A DNA stretch of 64,000 nucleotides from positions 813,043 through 877,042 of the forward strand of contig NZ_JAUSVK010000001.1 of NCBI RefSeq assembly GCF_030814655.1, read 5' to 3'. The notes beneath the pieces were generated by a model. That model was not told the DNA's origin. It was given only the letters and a program-made list of their open reading frames with translations, and did not search any database. Origin of the DNA: Labrys monachus. Lineage in GTDB: Bacteria > Pseudomonadota > Alphaproteobacteria > Rhizobiales > Labraceae. The translations under genes were made by a program, and so were the position numbers. Positions 1 through 9,209 of the stretch are shown piece by piece (position 1 is the stretch's first letter; every line of letters starts with the position of its first letter).

Positions 1-1450
1 CCAGCGGGGCGTCGCTGCTGGCGATGGTGCGGATCTGCTTGTAGAGGTCCTTGCGCCCGGCTTCGTCCGCGCTCGCGGCTGCCTTGACGATCAAGGCGTC
101 CACGGCGGGCACCGAATAGCCGGTCGTGTTGATCGGGGCCCCGGATTTGAGCACCAGCGAATAGAAATTGTCGGGGTCGATGGTGCGCTCCTGATAGGCG
201 CTCGTAACCTGGTAGTTGCCCGCCACGAAGGCGTCGTACCAGACCGACACGTCGACCGATTTGATCGTCATGTCGACGCCGATCTGCTTGAGCTCGTCGC
301 GGATGACCTGTCCGGTCTTCAGCAGTTCGGGATATTGGGGCAGGCCGAGATATTCGAAGCTCAGCCCGTTGGGGAAGCCGGCCTCGGCCAGCAGCTGCTT
401 GGCCTTGGCGATGTCGGGCGTGGCACCGAAGATGCCGGACGGATCGTACCAGCCCGAGCCGGTCGGCACTTCCTCCAGGCCGGGTTCGCCGGTGCCGAGA
501 TAGGCGACGTCGCGGATGTCGGACCGGTTGATCGTCAGCGCGATCGCCTGGCGCACCTTCGGATTGTCGAAGGGCGGCTTCCTGGTGTTCAGCGCCAGAT
601 AGTCGGGAATGCCGGCCACCGCACTGGTGACATAGGTGAAGCGGGGATCGGTCTTCAGCGTCGGAACCTGCTGCAGCGGGACGGCATCCGCCCAGTCGAT
701 CTCACCGGCGGACAGGGCATCGATGCGGCTCTGGTCGACGGGGAGGAAGCGGAAGGTGACGGAGTCCAGATGCGGCAGGCCCGCCTTGAAGTAGGTCGGG
801 TTCTTCTTGACCTTGATATGGTCGCCCTGCACCCATTCCACGAATTGGAAGGGGCCGGTGCCGACGGGGTTGCGCGCGGGGTCGCCGCTCTCGATCGCCT
901 TCTTGTTCACGATCTCGCCATTGGTGGCGAGGTTGGTGAGGAAGGGGCCGAAGGGGGATTTCAGGTGGAAGACGGCGACGGCCGGATCGGTGGCGTCGAC
1001 CGAATCGATCTGCGCGTAGAGCCCGGCATAGGCGCTGGCGGTCTTGGGGTTGAGGATGCGCTCGAAGGTGTATTTCACGTCGGCGGAGGTGAACTTCTCG
1101 CCATTGTGGAAGGTGGCGTTGGTCACCAGGTTGAACGTCCAGGTCGTGGCGTCGGTCTGGGTCCATTTGGTGGCGAGGTCGGGGACGAACTTGCCGGACG
1201 CGTCCATGTCGATCAGCTTGCTGAAGATGCCTTCATACACCTGCGCGCCGGTGTAGATGGACGAGGTCGCGGGATCGAGGACGTCCGGCTCGCCGGTGAG
1301 GGCGGCGCGCAGGTCGCCGCCCTCCTTGATGCTGGCGGCCATGGCGGCGGTGCCGGCGGCGGCAAGGAGCAGGCCGATCGACATCGCGGCGGCAAGGGTG
1401 ATCCGCCTGGCGGCGGAACGGCGCTGGGGGCTGGGCTGGATGGGATGCAT
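1..1450 (-). CDS. Peptide ABC transporter substrate-binding protein, family 5 (3' end outside window)
   Basis: Periplasmic solute receptor of an Opp/Dpp-type importer; by family it binds peptides or related solutes for the permeases encoded upstream. The visible 483 residues begin with a signal peptide: arginines near residues 10-16, a hydrophobic stretch, then Ala-Met-Ala before the mature Ser-Ile-Lys-Glu-Gly-Gly. Family-typical segments follow, including the Gly-Thr-Gly-Pro-Phe region and Pro-Lys-Val-Arg-Gln-Ala-Ile. Family members run to about 520-540 residues, so little is missing. An AAGGA lies about 10 bases before the ATG. It is the last readable gene of the minus-strand operon, 28 bases after the alpha/beta hydrolase. 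The ligand cannot be read. Confidence 0.9.
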   Translation of the reverse strand, partial: MHPIQPSPQRRSAARRITLAAAMSIGLLLAAAGTAAMAASIKEGGDLRAALTGEPDVLDPATSSIYTGAQVYEGIFSKLIDMDASGKFVPDLATKWTQTDATTWTFNLVTNATFHNGEKFTSADVKYTFERILNPKTASAYAGLYAQIDSVDATDPAVAVFHLKSPFGPFLTNLATNGEIVNKKAIESGDPARNPVGTGPFQFVEWVQGDHIKVKKNPTYFKAGLPHLDSVTFRFLPVDQSRIDALSAGEIDWADAVPLQQVPTLKTDPRFTYVTSAVAGIPDYLALNTRKPPFDNPKVRQAIALTINRSDIRDVAYLGTGEPGLEEVPTGSGWYDPSGIFGATPDIAKAKQLLAEAGFPNGLSFEYLGLPQYPELLKTGQVIRDELKQIGVDMTIKSVDVSVWYDAFVAGNYQVTSAYQERTIDPDNFYSLVLKSGAPINTTGYSVPAVDALIVKAAASADEAGRKDLYKQIRTIASSDAPL

Positions 1451-1478
1451 AGAACTCTTTTCCTTGGACAAGGTGGAT

Positions 1479-2285
1479 CTAGCGGGAGGCGGTGCGGACA
1501 AAATCGAGGAAGGCGGCGTTGAAGGGCTCGGGGCTTTCCCACAGGCAGGCGTGCCCGCCGGCGACGGTGGCCCAGCGCGAGCCGGGAATCGCGGCATGCA
1601 GGTCGCGCGACAGCCGCACGGGAATGAGGATGTCCTCCTCGCCCGCGAGCACCAGCGTCGGGACGGAGACCTGCGCGAGCCGGCCGAACGTGTCGTGGTC
1701 CTGGATGACGGCGAGCTGCGCGAGATAGGCCTCGAGCGACATGTCGAGAGCCGCCATCGCCTGGTTGAACTCGGCCGCCTCCTGCGGGCGCTCGTTGAAG
1801 AAGGGGCCGGTGAACGCCCACAGCGCGACATCCCGCATGACGAAGGGCACGCCGAGCCCCCTGGCGAGATCGGCCCACATGGCGAACATCTGCTGGCAGA
1901 AGGCATCGGCCTTGCCATAGGTGCAGGCGAGCGTCAGCGATTTCAGGTCGTCGCCATAGGCGATCGCGTATTCCTGCGCGATCATGCCGCCCATGGAGAC
2001 CCCCATGAGGTGAAAGCCGCTGATGCCGAGGGAATCGACCAGCGCCTTCGCGTCGTCGGCGAGGAGCTTCGACGTGTAGGGCCCCGCCGGCTTGTCGCTG
2101 AGGCCGATGCCGCGATTGTCGAAGCGCAGCACGCGGTAGCCGGCTTCCACCAGCGCCGGTACCTGGAAGCCCCAGGAGAGCAGATCGTCGGCGAGGCCGT
2201 TGACGAGCACGATGGTGCCCTTGCCGGTGTCCTCGCCGTCGAGCAGGTAGTTGACGTCGATTCCGTTGACATGTGCGTATGGCAA
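1479..2285 (-). CDS. Alpha/beta hydrolase
   Basis: Serine hydrolase of 268 residues in the peptide-importer operon. The nucleophile elbow Gly-Val-Ser-Met-Gly-Gly puts the catalytic Ser at 97. Asp218 (Gly-Glu-Glu-Asp) and His245 (Gly-Gly-His) complete the triad, and Asn29-Gly30 sits in the usual oxyanion loop. The start is TTG at 2285, chosen because AAGGAGAG sits about six bases upstream and the family N-terminus begins there. By context it may hydrolyse an ester or amide in the imported compound, a role also open to the M20 peptidase at the head of the operon. The substrate is not evident. Confidence 0.85.
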   Translation of the reverse strand: MPYAHVNGIDVNYLLDGEDTGKGTIVLVNGLADDLLSWGFQVPALVEAGYRVLRFDNRGIGLSDKPAGPYTSKLLADDAKALVDSLGISGFHLMGVSMGGMIAQEYAIAYGDDLKSLTLACTYGKADAFCQQMFAMWADLARGLGVPFVMRDVALWAFTGPFFNERPQEAAEFNQAMAALDMSLEAYLAQLAVIQDHDTFGRLAQVSVPTLVLAGEEDILIPVRLSRDLHAAIPGSRWATVAGGHACLWESPEPFNAAFLDFVRTASR

Positions 2286-2302
2286 GAGACTCTCCTTGGC
2301 GC

Positions 2303-3085
2303 TTAGCGAGGGCGGGGAATGGCGGCGAGAAGACTGCGGGTGTAGTCGTGCCGGGGCCGGTTCATGACCTGGTCGGTGTCGCCGATCTCGACCATCGAGC
2401 CGCGGAACATCACCGCGACGTCGTGGCTGACATGCTCCACCACCCCGAGATCATGGGTGATGAAGATGCAGGCGACGCCGAGATCCTGCTGCAGGTCGAG
2501 GAAAAGGTTCAGGATCTGCGCCTGCACGCTCATGTCGAGGGCGCTGACCGGCTCGTCGGCGATGATGAGCTCGGGCTCGCTGGCGAGAGCCGCCGCGATG
2601 CCGACGCGCTGGCGCTGCCCGCCGGACAGATGGGTCGGCAGCCGGCCGGCCAGCGCGGGGTTGAGGCCGACGCGGTCGAAGAGGTCCAACACGCGCCGGT
2701 CGCGGTCGGCCGGCGTGCCGATACGGTAGCAATCGAGGGATTCGCGCACGCTGCGGCCGACGGGCCAGCGCGGATCCAGGCTGCCATAGGGATCCTGGAA
2801 CACCGGCTGCACGCGGCGGCGAAAGGCCGACAAGGCCTTGCCCGACAGTGCCTGCACCTCGGCGCCGTCGAAGACGACGTGGCCGCTTTCCGGCTTTGCC
2901 AGTCCGAGGATGCAGCGCCCGAGCGTGCTCTTGCCGCTGCCCGATTCGCCGACGAGCCCGAGGGTGCGGCCGCGCTGAACGCTGAGAGAGACATCGTCGA
3001 GAGCCGGGATCCGGCGGCGATTCCAGGGCGGCCCACCCGCCGGGAAGCTCTTGCGGAGATGCTCGACGCGCAGCAGGTCACCCAT
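2303..3085 (-). CDS. Peptide ABC transporter ATP-binding protein (OppF/DppF type)
   Basis: Cytoplasmic ATPase subunit that powers the dipeptide/oligopeptide importer together with the OppD-like protein. In 260 residues, Walker A (GESGSGKST) is at 46-54, the signature LSGGQRQ at 153-159 and Walker B (LIIADEP) at 173-179, with the H-loop His in ITHD. The protein ends just after the Asp-Tyr-Thr-Arg segment, so it lacks most of the C-terminal oligopeptide-transporter extension found in about 320-residue relatives. The open frame extends upstream into the previous gene, but the ATG at 3085 overlaps the preceding stop by 8 bases and gives the standard N-terminus. Confidence 0.9.
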   Translation of the reverse strand: MGDLLRVEHLRKSFPAGGPPWNRRRIPALDDVSLSVQRGRTLGLVGESGSGKSTLGRCILGLAKPESGHVVFDGAEVQALSGKALSAFRRRVQPVFQDPYGSLDPRWPVGRSVRESLDCYRIGTPADRDRRVLDLFDRVGLNPALAGRLPTHLSGGQRQRVGIAAALASEPELIIADEPVSALDMSVQAQILNLFLDLQQDLGVACIFITHDLGVVEHVSHDVAVMFRGSMVEIGDTDQVMNRPRHDYTRSLLAAIPRPR

Positions 3086-3977
3086 GGCGCGTCTCCGCGG
3101 CGGACAGGCCGGCGCGCATCCGTTCGGCTTCCCGCAGGCTCTCGACGCTCCACTCCGGCGGGATGACCGGCAGGCGCGTGCCCCGCCGGGCGCCGGCCGG
3201 ATTGGCGGCGAGCAAAGCGCGCGTATAGGGATGGGAGGGCCGGGCGAACAGGTCGCGGGTGGCCGCCACTTCGAGCAGCTTGCCGCCATACATCACGCCC
3301 ACCCGGTCGCAGACCTGCCCGACCACGCCGAGATCATGGGTGATGAGCAGCACCGTCGTGCCGTGATCGCGCCGCAGGGTGTCGATCAGCTGCAGCACCT
3401 GGGCCTGGATGGTGACGTCCAGGGCCGTGGTCGGCTCGTCGGCGATGAGGAGCTGCGGGTTGTTGGCGAGAGCGGCCGCGATGACGATGCGCTGGCGCAT
3501 GCCGCCGGAAAAGCGATGCGGGACATCGCCGTAGCGCGAGGCCGCGTCGGGGATGCCGACCTCTCCCATCAGGCCGATGGCGCGCGCCTTGGCCGCGCGC
3601 CGGCCGATCGGGCGGTGGGCACGCAGGGTCTCCGCGATCTGGTCGCCGACGGACCAGGTGGGATCGAGGCTCGCCGACGCGTCCTGGAAGATCATCGACA
3701 CCTCGTCGCCGCGAATCCGGCGAAAGGCGTCCTCGCTCAGGCCGACGACCTCGCGGCCGTTGACGCGGATGCTGCCGGTGACGGAGGCGGTGGGGGGCAG
3801 CAGGCCCATGATGGCGTTCGCCAGCGTGCTCTTGCCGCTGCCGCTCTCCCCGACGATGCCGAAGATCTCGCCGCGGCTGACCTCCATCGACACCCCGTCG
3901 ACCGCCGGGGCCGGCGGCACGGCGTCGTCCGTGGCGAACCGCACGCCGACACCGCCGAAGGACAGCACCGCGCTCAT
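3078..3977 (-). CDS. Peptide ABC transporter ATP-binding protein (OppD/DppD type)
   Basis: Second ATPase subunit of the same importer, 299 residues. Walker A is at 43-51, the signature is Phe-Ser-Gly-Gly-Met (156-160, the variant usual in OppD/DppD), and Walker B is at 176-182. The C-terminus carries the oligopeptide/dipeptide-transporter extension (HPYTRALL and following). It overlaps the preceding permease stop by four bases (ATGA) and the following ATPase start by eight, so the subunits are translationally coupled. Confidence 0.92.
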   Translation of the reverse strand: MSAVLSFGGVGVRFATDDAVPPAPAVDGVSMEVSRGEIFGIVGESGSGKSTLANAIMGLLPPTASVTGSIRVNGREVVGLSEDAFRRIRGDEVSMIFQDASASLDPTWSVGDQIAETLRAHRPIGRRAAKARAIGLMGEVGIPDAASRYGDVPHRFSGGMRQRIVIAAALANNPQLLIADEPTTALDVTIQAQVLQLIDTLRRDHGTTVLLITHDLGVVGQVCDRVGVMYGGKLLEVAATRDLFARPSHPYTRALLAANPAGARRGTRLPVIPPEWSVESLREAERMRAGLSAAETRHG

Positions 3978-4840
3978 TCGGCGACTCCCCGCGGATCGAA
4001 GGCCCGGCGAAGTCCCTCGCCGAGAAGCGTGAAGGCCAGCACGGCGATGACGATCGCCAGGCCGGGAAAGATCTCCACCCAGGGGGCCTGGATCAGCACC
4101 TCGCGGCCGTCGGCGAGCATGCCGCCGAGCGACGGCGTCGGCGGCTGCGTGCCGAGGCCGAGGAAGCTGAGGCCCGCCTCGAGCTGCAGGGCGAAGGCGC
4201 TCAGCACCGAGGCCTGCACGATGACCGGCCCGAGCGCGTTGGGGCCGACATGGCTCACCAGCACGCGCAGATGGCTCGCACCCCGTGCCCGGGCTCCCGC
4301 GACATAGTCGTTGCGGGTGACGACGAGCGTGCTGGTGCGCATCACCCTGGCCAGGATGGGCAGGTAGATCACCGCGATGGCGATCGCCGCGATGACGCTG
4401 CCCGGGCCGAGGATGGCGATGAACGTCACAGCCAGCAGCATCGCCGGCAGCACGAGGATCATGTCGAGCGTGCGGGAGATCGACGTGTCGACCCAGCGCC
4501 CGAAATAGCCGGCAAGCAGTCCCAGCGGCACGGCAAGCACCATGGAGGCGGCGACGGCCGACAGCGACACGAGCAGGCTCACCCGCAGCCCGTAGAGCAC
4601 CCGGCTGAGCACGTCGCGGCCGAGCACGTCGGATCCGAAGGGATGCTGGAAATTCGGGGCGCCGAGCACCCGGTGCACTTCAACGGCTTCAGGGTCGTGC
4701 GGCGCGACGAGCGGCGCCGCGATCGCGATGATGGCGAGCGCCGCCAGGATCAGCCCGCCCGCGATCGTCAACCGCGCCGTTCGCCGGCGCGGGGCGCTCG
4801 TACCTTTCTTCGCGGCGAATACGGCCCCTGGCGCGCTCAT
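3974..4840 (-). CDS. Peptide ABC transporter permease (OppC/DppC type)
   Basis: Inner-membrane permease subunit of 288 residues. The first transmembrane helix follows an Arg-rich cytoplasmic N-terminus, then comes the periplasmic segment His-Pro-Phe-Gly-Ser-Asp-Val-Leu-Gly-Arg-Asp typical of DppC, and the EAA loop near GARARGASHLRVLVSHVGPN. The ATG at 4840 lies in an ATGA overlap with the stop of the DppB-like gene. The open frame runs far upstream but only as a shadow of the neighbouring genes. Confidence 0.92.
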   Translation of the reverse strand: MSAPGAVFAAKKGTSAPRRRTARLTIAGGLILAALAIIAIAAPLVAPHDPEAVEVHRVLGAPNFQHPFGSDVLGRDVLSRVLYGLRVSLLVSLSAVAASMVLAVPLGLLAGYFGRWVDTSISRTLDMILVLPAMLLAVTFIAILGPGSVIAAIAIAVIYLPILARVMRTSTLVVTRNDYVAGARARGASHLRVLVSHVGPNALGPVIVQASVLSAFALQLEAGLSFLGLGTQPPTPSLGGMLADGREVLIQAPWVEIFPGLAIVIAVLAFTLLGEGLRRAFDPRGVAE

Positions 4841-5796
4841 GTCCCCGCCCCATCCGCGACGCGGGGATCGAGCCACCCGACGATGAGATCGGTCACCAGC
4901 GAGACGATGATGAAGATGGTGGCGATGGCGAGCACCCCCACCTGCACGGTGGGATAGTTGCGCTGGTTGACCCCCGTCACCACCAGGCGCCCGACGCCGG
5001 GCAGGGCGAACAAGGTTTCGACGATGATCGCGCCGCCGAGCAGCACGCCGACCTGGATGCCGATCACGGTGACGATCGGCGGTCCCGCATTGCGCAGCAC
5101 ATGGCCGAACACGATGCGGCGCGGGCTGATGCCCTTGGCGCGCAGGAAGGTCACGAAGGGCCGGCCCATGACCGAGGTGACCGCGCTTCGGGTCGTGCGA
5201 AGAATATAGGCCGCCTCGCCGATCGCCAGAGTGAGCACCGGCAGGCTCATATAGCGCAGGTTCGCCAGCGGATCCCTGGCGAACGGCACGTAGCCGGACG
5301 GCGGCAGGATCATGAGCGTGCCCGCGAAGACCAGCACCAGCATGATCCCGAGCCAGAAATCGGGGATGCTGATGCCGAACACCACGAAGCCCTCGGTCAG
5401 GCGCTTGATCCAGCGCCCGCCGGTTGCCGCCCACACGCCCAGCGGCACGCCGATGAGCACCGCGAGAAGCATCGACAGGCCGGTGAGCTCGAAGGTGACC
5501 GGCAGGCGCTGCATCAGAAGGTCGGCCAGGGAGGCGTGGCTGACGATATCGGTGCCGAGATTGCCGTGCAGGAGGTCGCCGAGCCAGCGCGCATACTGGC
5601 TGAACAGGCTCTGGTCGAGGCCGAGCTGGTGGCGCAGCTCGGCCACATTCGCGTCGGTGGCGCGGAAGCCGAGCATCGTGCGCACGGGATCGCCGGGCAC
5701 CAGCCGGATGATCAGGAAGACGACGATGCTCATCACGAACAGCATGGGGATGGTGAGGAGCACGCGGCGCAGGACGAACATCAGCTGCCGGCTCAT
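4837..5796 (-). CDS. Peptide ABC transporter permease (OppB/DppB type)
   Basis: Inner-membrane permease subunit of 319 residues that forms the importer channel with the OppC-like partner. It has the DppB N-terminal helix, followed by Arg-Leu-Val-Pro-Gly-Asp-Pro, and the EAA motif around FLRAKGISPRRIVFGHVLRN. Start ATG at 5796 overlaps the regulator stop by ATGA. The operon order peptidase, regulator, B, C, D, F, hydrolase, binding protein, with four-base junctions at most steps, implies one transcript. Confidence 0.92.
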   Translation of the reverse strand: MSRQLMFVLRRVLLTIPMLFVMSIVVFLIIRLVPGDPVRTMLGFRATDANVAELRHQLGLDQSLFSQYARWLGDLLHGNLGTDIVSHASLADLLMQRLPVTFELTGLSMLLAVLIGVPLGVWAATGGRWIKRLTEGFVVFGISIPDFWLGIMLVLVFAGTLMILPPSGYVPFARDPLANLRYMSLPVLTLAIGEAAYILRTTRSAVTSVMGRPFVTFLRAKGISPRRIVFGHVLRNAGPPIVTVIGIQVGVLLGGAIIVETLFALPGVGRLVVTGVNQRNYPTVQVGVLAIATIFIIVSLVTDLIVGWLDPRVADGAGT

Positions 5797-6608
5797 CGCG
5801 GCCCTCCGGCTTGCTGGTCTTCGTGCGCGGCCCGTTCCACCAGGTCGCGCATGAGGTTTTCCGACAGGGTGAAATGCCGGGCGGCGATATCGGCCGCATC
5901 GTCGGCGCGGCCCTCCGCCACCGCCGCGACAAGCTGCTGGTGTTGCCGGATGGCGATGCGCCGCGCCTCGTCGGTATAGGGCTCGGCGCCGAGATTCAGG
6001 CTGATCCTGGTGCGCAGGTCGACCGACATCGTCACCAGGATCGGATTGTGCGTCGCCTCGGCGATCGCCAGATGCAGGCTCGCATCGGCCCTTCGCGAGG
6101 CATCGTGGTCCGGGGCGTCGAGATAGGCCTGCAGCGCCGCCCGTATCGCCTGCATGTCGCCGGCCGTGCGGCGAGCCGCGGCTGTGCGGGCGATCAGCGG
6201 CTCGATCAAGGTCCGCGCATCGAAGATCTGCTCGAACTCGGACCAGTGGGCCACGAGATGGCGGCGCACATGCTCGGCGGAGGTCGGGCCCCAATCCGCG
6301 AGGACGAAATAGCCCCCCTTGCGTCCGCGGCGGACCTCCAGATAGCCGGTATCGGTGAGCTGCTTGAGCGCCTCGCGTACCGATGTGCGGGAGACGCCGA
6401 GCATCGCGGCAAGCTCGCGCTCGGTGGGAAGCTGCTGCGAGGGCACGTAGAGCCCCAGGGCGACGGCGGTGACGAGGCGGTCGACGACGTCATCGGCGAC
6501 ATGGCGGCTCACGATCGGGGCGGCCCAGCTCTGTGCGGTCGCGACACGCGAGGAGCCGGGATCGGACGCTGCCGCCGCACCGCCCGCCGGCTTGTCGACC
6601 GCCGTCAT
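5793..6608 (-). CDS. FadR/GntR-family transcriptional regulator
   Basis: Predicted ligand-responsive repressor of 271 residues with an N-terminal winged helix and a C-terminal FCD-type all-helical effector domain. The GntR signature is clear: Leu-Pro-Thr-Glu-Arg-Glu-Leu, then GVSRTSVREALKQL, then the wing with Arg-Arg-Gly-Arg-Lys-Gly-Gly. It is the second gene of the peptide operon and overlaps the M20 peptidase by ATGA, so it is expected to control its own operon. The inverted repeat TGGTCT-N7-AGACCA just upstream of the peptidase is the obvious candidate operator. The effector is probably a transported or processed compound. Confidence 0.88.
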   Translation of the reverse strand: MTAVDKPAGGAAAASDPGSSRVATAQSWAAPIVSRHVADDVVDRLVTAVALGLYVPSQQLPTERELAAMLGVSRTSVREALKQLTDTGYLEVRRGRKGGYFVLADWGPTSAEHVRRHLVAHWSEFEQIFDARTLIEPLIARTAAARRTAGDMQAIRAALQAYLDAPDHDASRRADASLHLAIAEATHNPILVTMSVDLRTRISLNLGAEPYTDEARRIAIRQHQQLVAAVAEGRADDAADIAARHFTLSENLMRDLVERAAHEDQQAGGPR

Positions 6609-7879
6609 GGCGATACCTCGCCGGTGGTGAAACGCATCAGCAGGAAGCGAGCCAGCGTGCGGGCGGCGTCGACGATGCTCCGGAGCTCGACGGACTCGTC
6701 GATGCCGTGCAGGTTGTGGCCGACCGCTCCGAAGCAGATCGCGGGAATGGCGAAGTCGTTCAGGTAAAGGCGGGCATCCGTGGTACTGCCGAGCGTGAAG
6801 ATGGCCGGGGCGGCGCCATGCGCGTCGGCATGCGCGGCGCCCAGGTCGCGAACGAGAGGGGAATGCGCATCGAGCAGATAGCCTTGGGCGCGAAGCCCGG
6901 TGAGGGTCACGGCAGGCTGGATCGGGAAGTCGCGATCGGCGGCCGCGAAGGCCGCGATCGTCTCGCGCACCTTCTCCTCGGCGAGGGCCGGGGTCCATGC
7001 TCGCGGAAACCCGACTCGGACGCTGAAGGTGGCGCTGGTGGGCACGGTGGAGGTCCAGTCGCCCGAATGCACCTTGCCGAGGTTGATGGCGTACGGGCTC
7101 CGATGGGCCGCCATGCTCGGCTCCGGCTCGGAACGCTGGAGCGTCGCCGACCACCGCCTGAGTTCCGCGACCAGTTTCATGCCGAGGTCGATGGCGTTGG
7201 CGCTGGTGTCGGCTGCCAGGGCATGTCCCGACGAAGTGACGACATCGATGTCGATCCAGAGCACGCCGACGCCGCCGACCAGGAGGCCGAGATCGGTCGG
7301 CTCGAGCAGCACCACTTCGGAGGCGACCACGCCCTCATCGGCGAGCGAGCGCAGCGTGCCGTTGCCGGTGCACTCCTCTTCGACGACGGCGAGGAATCCG
7401 AGGCGCCGCGCCGCGAACAGATCGGGCGCCACGTCGCCGAGCGCCCGGAGGGCGAGCATGCCGATGGCGAAGCCGCTCTTCATGTCGGCCGCGCCGCGGC
7501 CATAGAGCCGCCCGTCGCGCCGGTCAGGCTGGAAGGGCGGGGTTGTCCAGAGCGCCGGCGAGTCGGCGGGGACGACATCCATGTGACCGTTCAGCAGGAC
7601 GAGCAGCTCTCCGTCGCCGGGCGTGGTCGCGAGCAGCTGGTATCGGCCGGCGCTGAGCAGCGCGGCGGGCGGCGTGATGCCGGCGCGCTCGTCCGTCATG
7701 CGCTCGTTCGAAAACGGCAGGCGTTCGACGGCGAATCCCAAAGCCTGCGCTTCGCGGGCGAAGACGTCCAGAGCGGCCTGTTCGGAGCCGACGGTGCTGG
7801 GGGCACGCACAAGCGCTTCCAGAAAGGCAAACGCCTTCTCGGCATGCGCATCGATCGCGCGGTCCAGCTCGCTCTGCAT
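6605..7879 (-). CDS. M20-family metallopeptidase (ArgE/DapE/CPG2-like deacylase)
   Basis: Zinc-dependent amidohydrolase/peptidase of 424 residues heading the peptide-importer operon. The metal-binding motifs are intact: His99 and Asp101 in GHMDVVP, the bridging Asp132 in GRGAADMKSG, Glu167-Glu169 in VVEEECTGNG (catalytic and metal glutamates), and a C-terminal GHNLHGIDE histidine. No signal peptide is visible, so it acts in the cytoplasm. With a peptide importer and an alpha/beta hydrolase, it probably removes an acyl or amino-acid group from an imported N-acyl amino acid or short peptide. The exact substrate is inference. Confidence 0.88.
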   Translation of the reverse strand: MQSELDRAIDAHAEKAFAFLEALVRAPSTVGSEQAALDVFAREAQALGFAVERLPFSNERMTDERAGITPPAALLSAGRYQLLATTPGDGELLVLLNGHMDVVPADSPALWTTPPFQPDRRDGRLYGRGAADMKSGFAIGMLALRALGDVAPDLFAARRLGFLAVVEEECTGNGTLRSLADEGVVASEVVLLEPTDLGLLVGGVGVLWIDIDVVTSSGHALAADTSANAIDLGMKLVAELRRWSATLQRSEPEPSMAAHRSPYAINLGKVHSGDWTSTVPTSATFSVRVGFPRAWTPALAEEKVRETIAAFAAADRDFPIQPAVTLTGLRAQGYLLDAHSPLVRDLGAAHADAHGAAPAIFTLGSTTDARLYLNDFAIPAICFGAVGHNLHGIDESVELRSIVDAARTLARFLLMRFTTGEVSP

Positions 7880-7892
7880 GATCAGCCTTTTT

Positions 7893-7911
7893 TGGTCTAT
7901 GGTTCAGACCA
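7893..7911. promoter_or_regulatory. Candidate operator for the FadR-family regulator
   Basis: Perfect inverted repeat TGGTCT-N7-AGACCA, 14 bases upstream of the M20 peptidase start. The TGGT...ACCA core and spacing match the general GntR/FadR operator pattern, and the only regulator in the operon is of that family. The position would block transcription of the operon. Binding is inferred. Confidence 0.55.
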
Positions 7912-8126
7912 TATTCCAATAAGCCGATGATGCAACCGGTTTTCGAAGCCTTTTCGGCGCGCCAGGTCGCATCCGGCGGCCGCAGCGGGGGGGGGCGATC
8001 GAAAGTCGAATCGCGTCGGGCCGGCTTCAGGCAAAGCTCCGAAGCCGGCTGCGAAGCGCTGCCGCAGAGAGCCATACCGGCATGGACAGGAGAAAGCCGG
8101 GGCGCGGTGCTGCTCGGGCCTTCAGG

Positions 8127-8786
8127 TCAGGCCTGCGGTCTGACGGTGCCGCTCGCGTTGAGCAAGCTCTCGATCGACGCATTGTCGGAGGCGTGCGCCC
8201 GGTAGGAAATCGACAGGATATGGGCGTCTCCGGGGCTGGTCGAGACGTAAATATGCTTCATTCCACTGTCGAAATAGGTGCTTTCGCCCTCCTTCAACGA
8301 AAAGGGGGCGTATTGGTCGGTGTAGACGTCGATCGAGCCCTCGATCACGTAAACGAATTCCTCGCCGTCGTGCTGGCTCCACTTTTCGAAATCGTCGGGA
8401 GAACGGGCCTTGATCCACATTTCCAGGGGGATCATGTTCTTGTGATAGATCTCGATGGAATGGGCTTCGTAGAGATATTGCGGGCTGGAGAAGGTGACTC
8501 CCATGCCGCTCAAGGTCACCGTCTTGCGGCCGCTGACGCTCGCCTTCGGGCCCGGCTTGACGAACTGCTCGATGGCGACGCCGAGGCCGTGGCAGATCTT
8601 CATCACGACGTCGAAGGACGGCGACACGTCTCCGCGCTCGATCTTCGAGAGGTTGGACGTCGAGACCGACGTCAGCTCTGCGACTTCCGTCAGCGTGAGG
8701 CTCTTTTCCAGCCGGATTGCCTTGAGACGTTCTCCCACGGGGGCGGCCATCTGGTCGGGGAGCGCATAGGTTTGAGGCTTGATCAT
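8127..8786 (-). CDS. XRE-family regulator with C-terminal cupin domain
   Basis: One-component regulator of 219 residues. An N-terminal Cro/C1 helix-turn-helix (about 16-75; ...LTLTEVAELTSVSTSNLSKIERG) is joined to a C-terminal cupin sensor domain (about 110-205; HDGEEFVYVIEG... then LKEGESTYFDSGMKH). Relatives sense amino acids, polyamines or similar small molecules through the cupin and control adjacent catabolic genes. The ATG at 8786 has AGGG about ten bases upstream; the longer open frame from 8888 would add a non-family extension. It faces the binding-protein gene at 9210. Repeats of the form TTCTC/GAGAA in the divergent regions here and at 14857-14891 are its likely targets. Confidence 0.88.
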   Translation of the reverse strand: MIKPQTYALPDQMAAPVGERLKAIRLEKSLTLTEVAELTSVSTSNLSKIERGDVSPSFDVVMKICHGLGVAIEQFVKPGPKASVSGRKTVTLSGMGVTFSSPQYLYEAHSIEIYHKNMIPLEMWIKARSPDDFEKWSQHDGEEFVYVIEGSIDVYTDQYAPFSLKEGESTYFDSGMKHIYVSTSPGDAHILSISYRAHASDNASIESLLNASGTVRPQA

Positions 8787-9209
8787 CGTCGACCCTGTCG
8801 TTGCGCGTATCCACCTAACGCGATCATCTGTGCGTCCGGCATTCGTGCGCCGGCGTTCTCGTGATGTTATTGTCCCATACGATATCATTCTCCTAAACGA
8901 AAACAGCGGCCGCGGTCAATTGCGACGGTTCGGCGCGTTCCGTGACGCCGGCTTGCGGCGGGAAGCGCCGTTCCGCCACTACGGAGCCGGAAATCCCAGC
9001 GAAATCTGCCACCAGCGCCCGTCAGAAAAATGCCTTTCATAACCCGTAATTCTCTGATTTAATAATTATCTCTTATGAGACAATTTCGGTAATTTCTGGA
9101 AAATGCCCCGGTGCCGGAGCCGGAAATCACCGCGTCTCAGCAAAACAGAAGTTCCATCGATGGAACCGGACAGTCACCTCAACCATCACCAGACGAAGGG
9201 AAACCGATC
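8787..9209. promoter_or_regulatory. Divergent intergenic region between XRE-cupin regulator and binding protein
   Basis: 423 bases without a convincing gene. The segment near 9040-9095 is AT-rich compared with its surroundings and carries TTCTC half-sites (9050-9054) and TCTC-TTAT-GAGA (9069-9080), resembling the repeats before the enolase-family gene. Promoters for both flanking genes are expected here. Confidence 0.5.
9069..9080. promoter_or_regulatory. TCTC-N4-GAGA inverted repeat, candidate XRE-cupin site
   Basis: Four-base arms with a TTAT spacer, between the XRE-cupin gene and the first binding-protein gene. It matches the core of the stronger repeats at 14857-14870 and 14874-14891. 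Alone it is weak; the recurrence beside functionally linked genes is what supports it. Confidence 0.4.

Noticed and set aside
335-1522. Plus-strand open frame antisense to the peptide-binding protein
   Set aside because: The minus strand encodes a complete family 5 receptor with a signal peptide; the plus frame is compositional shadow.
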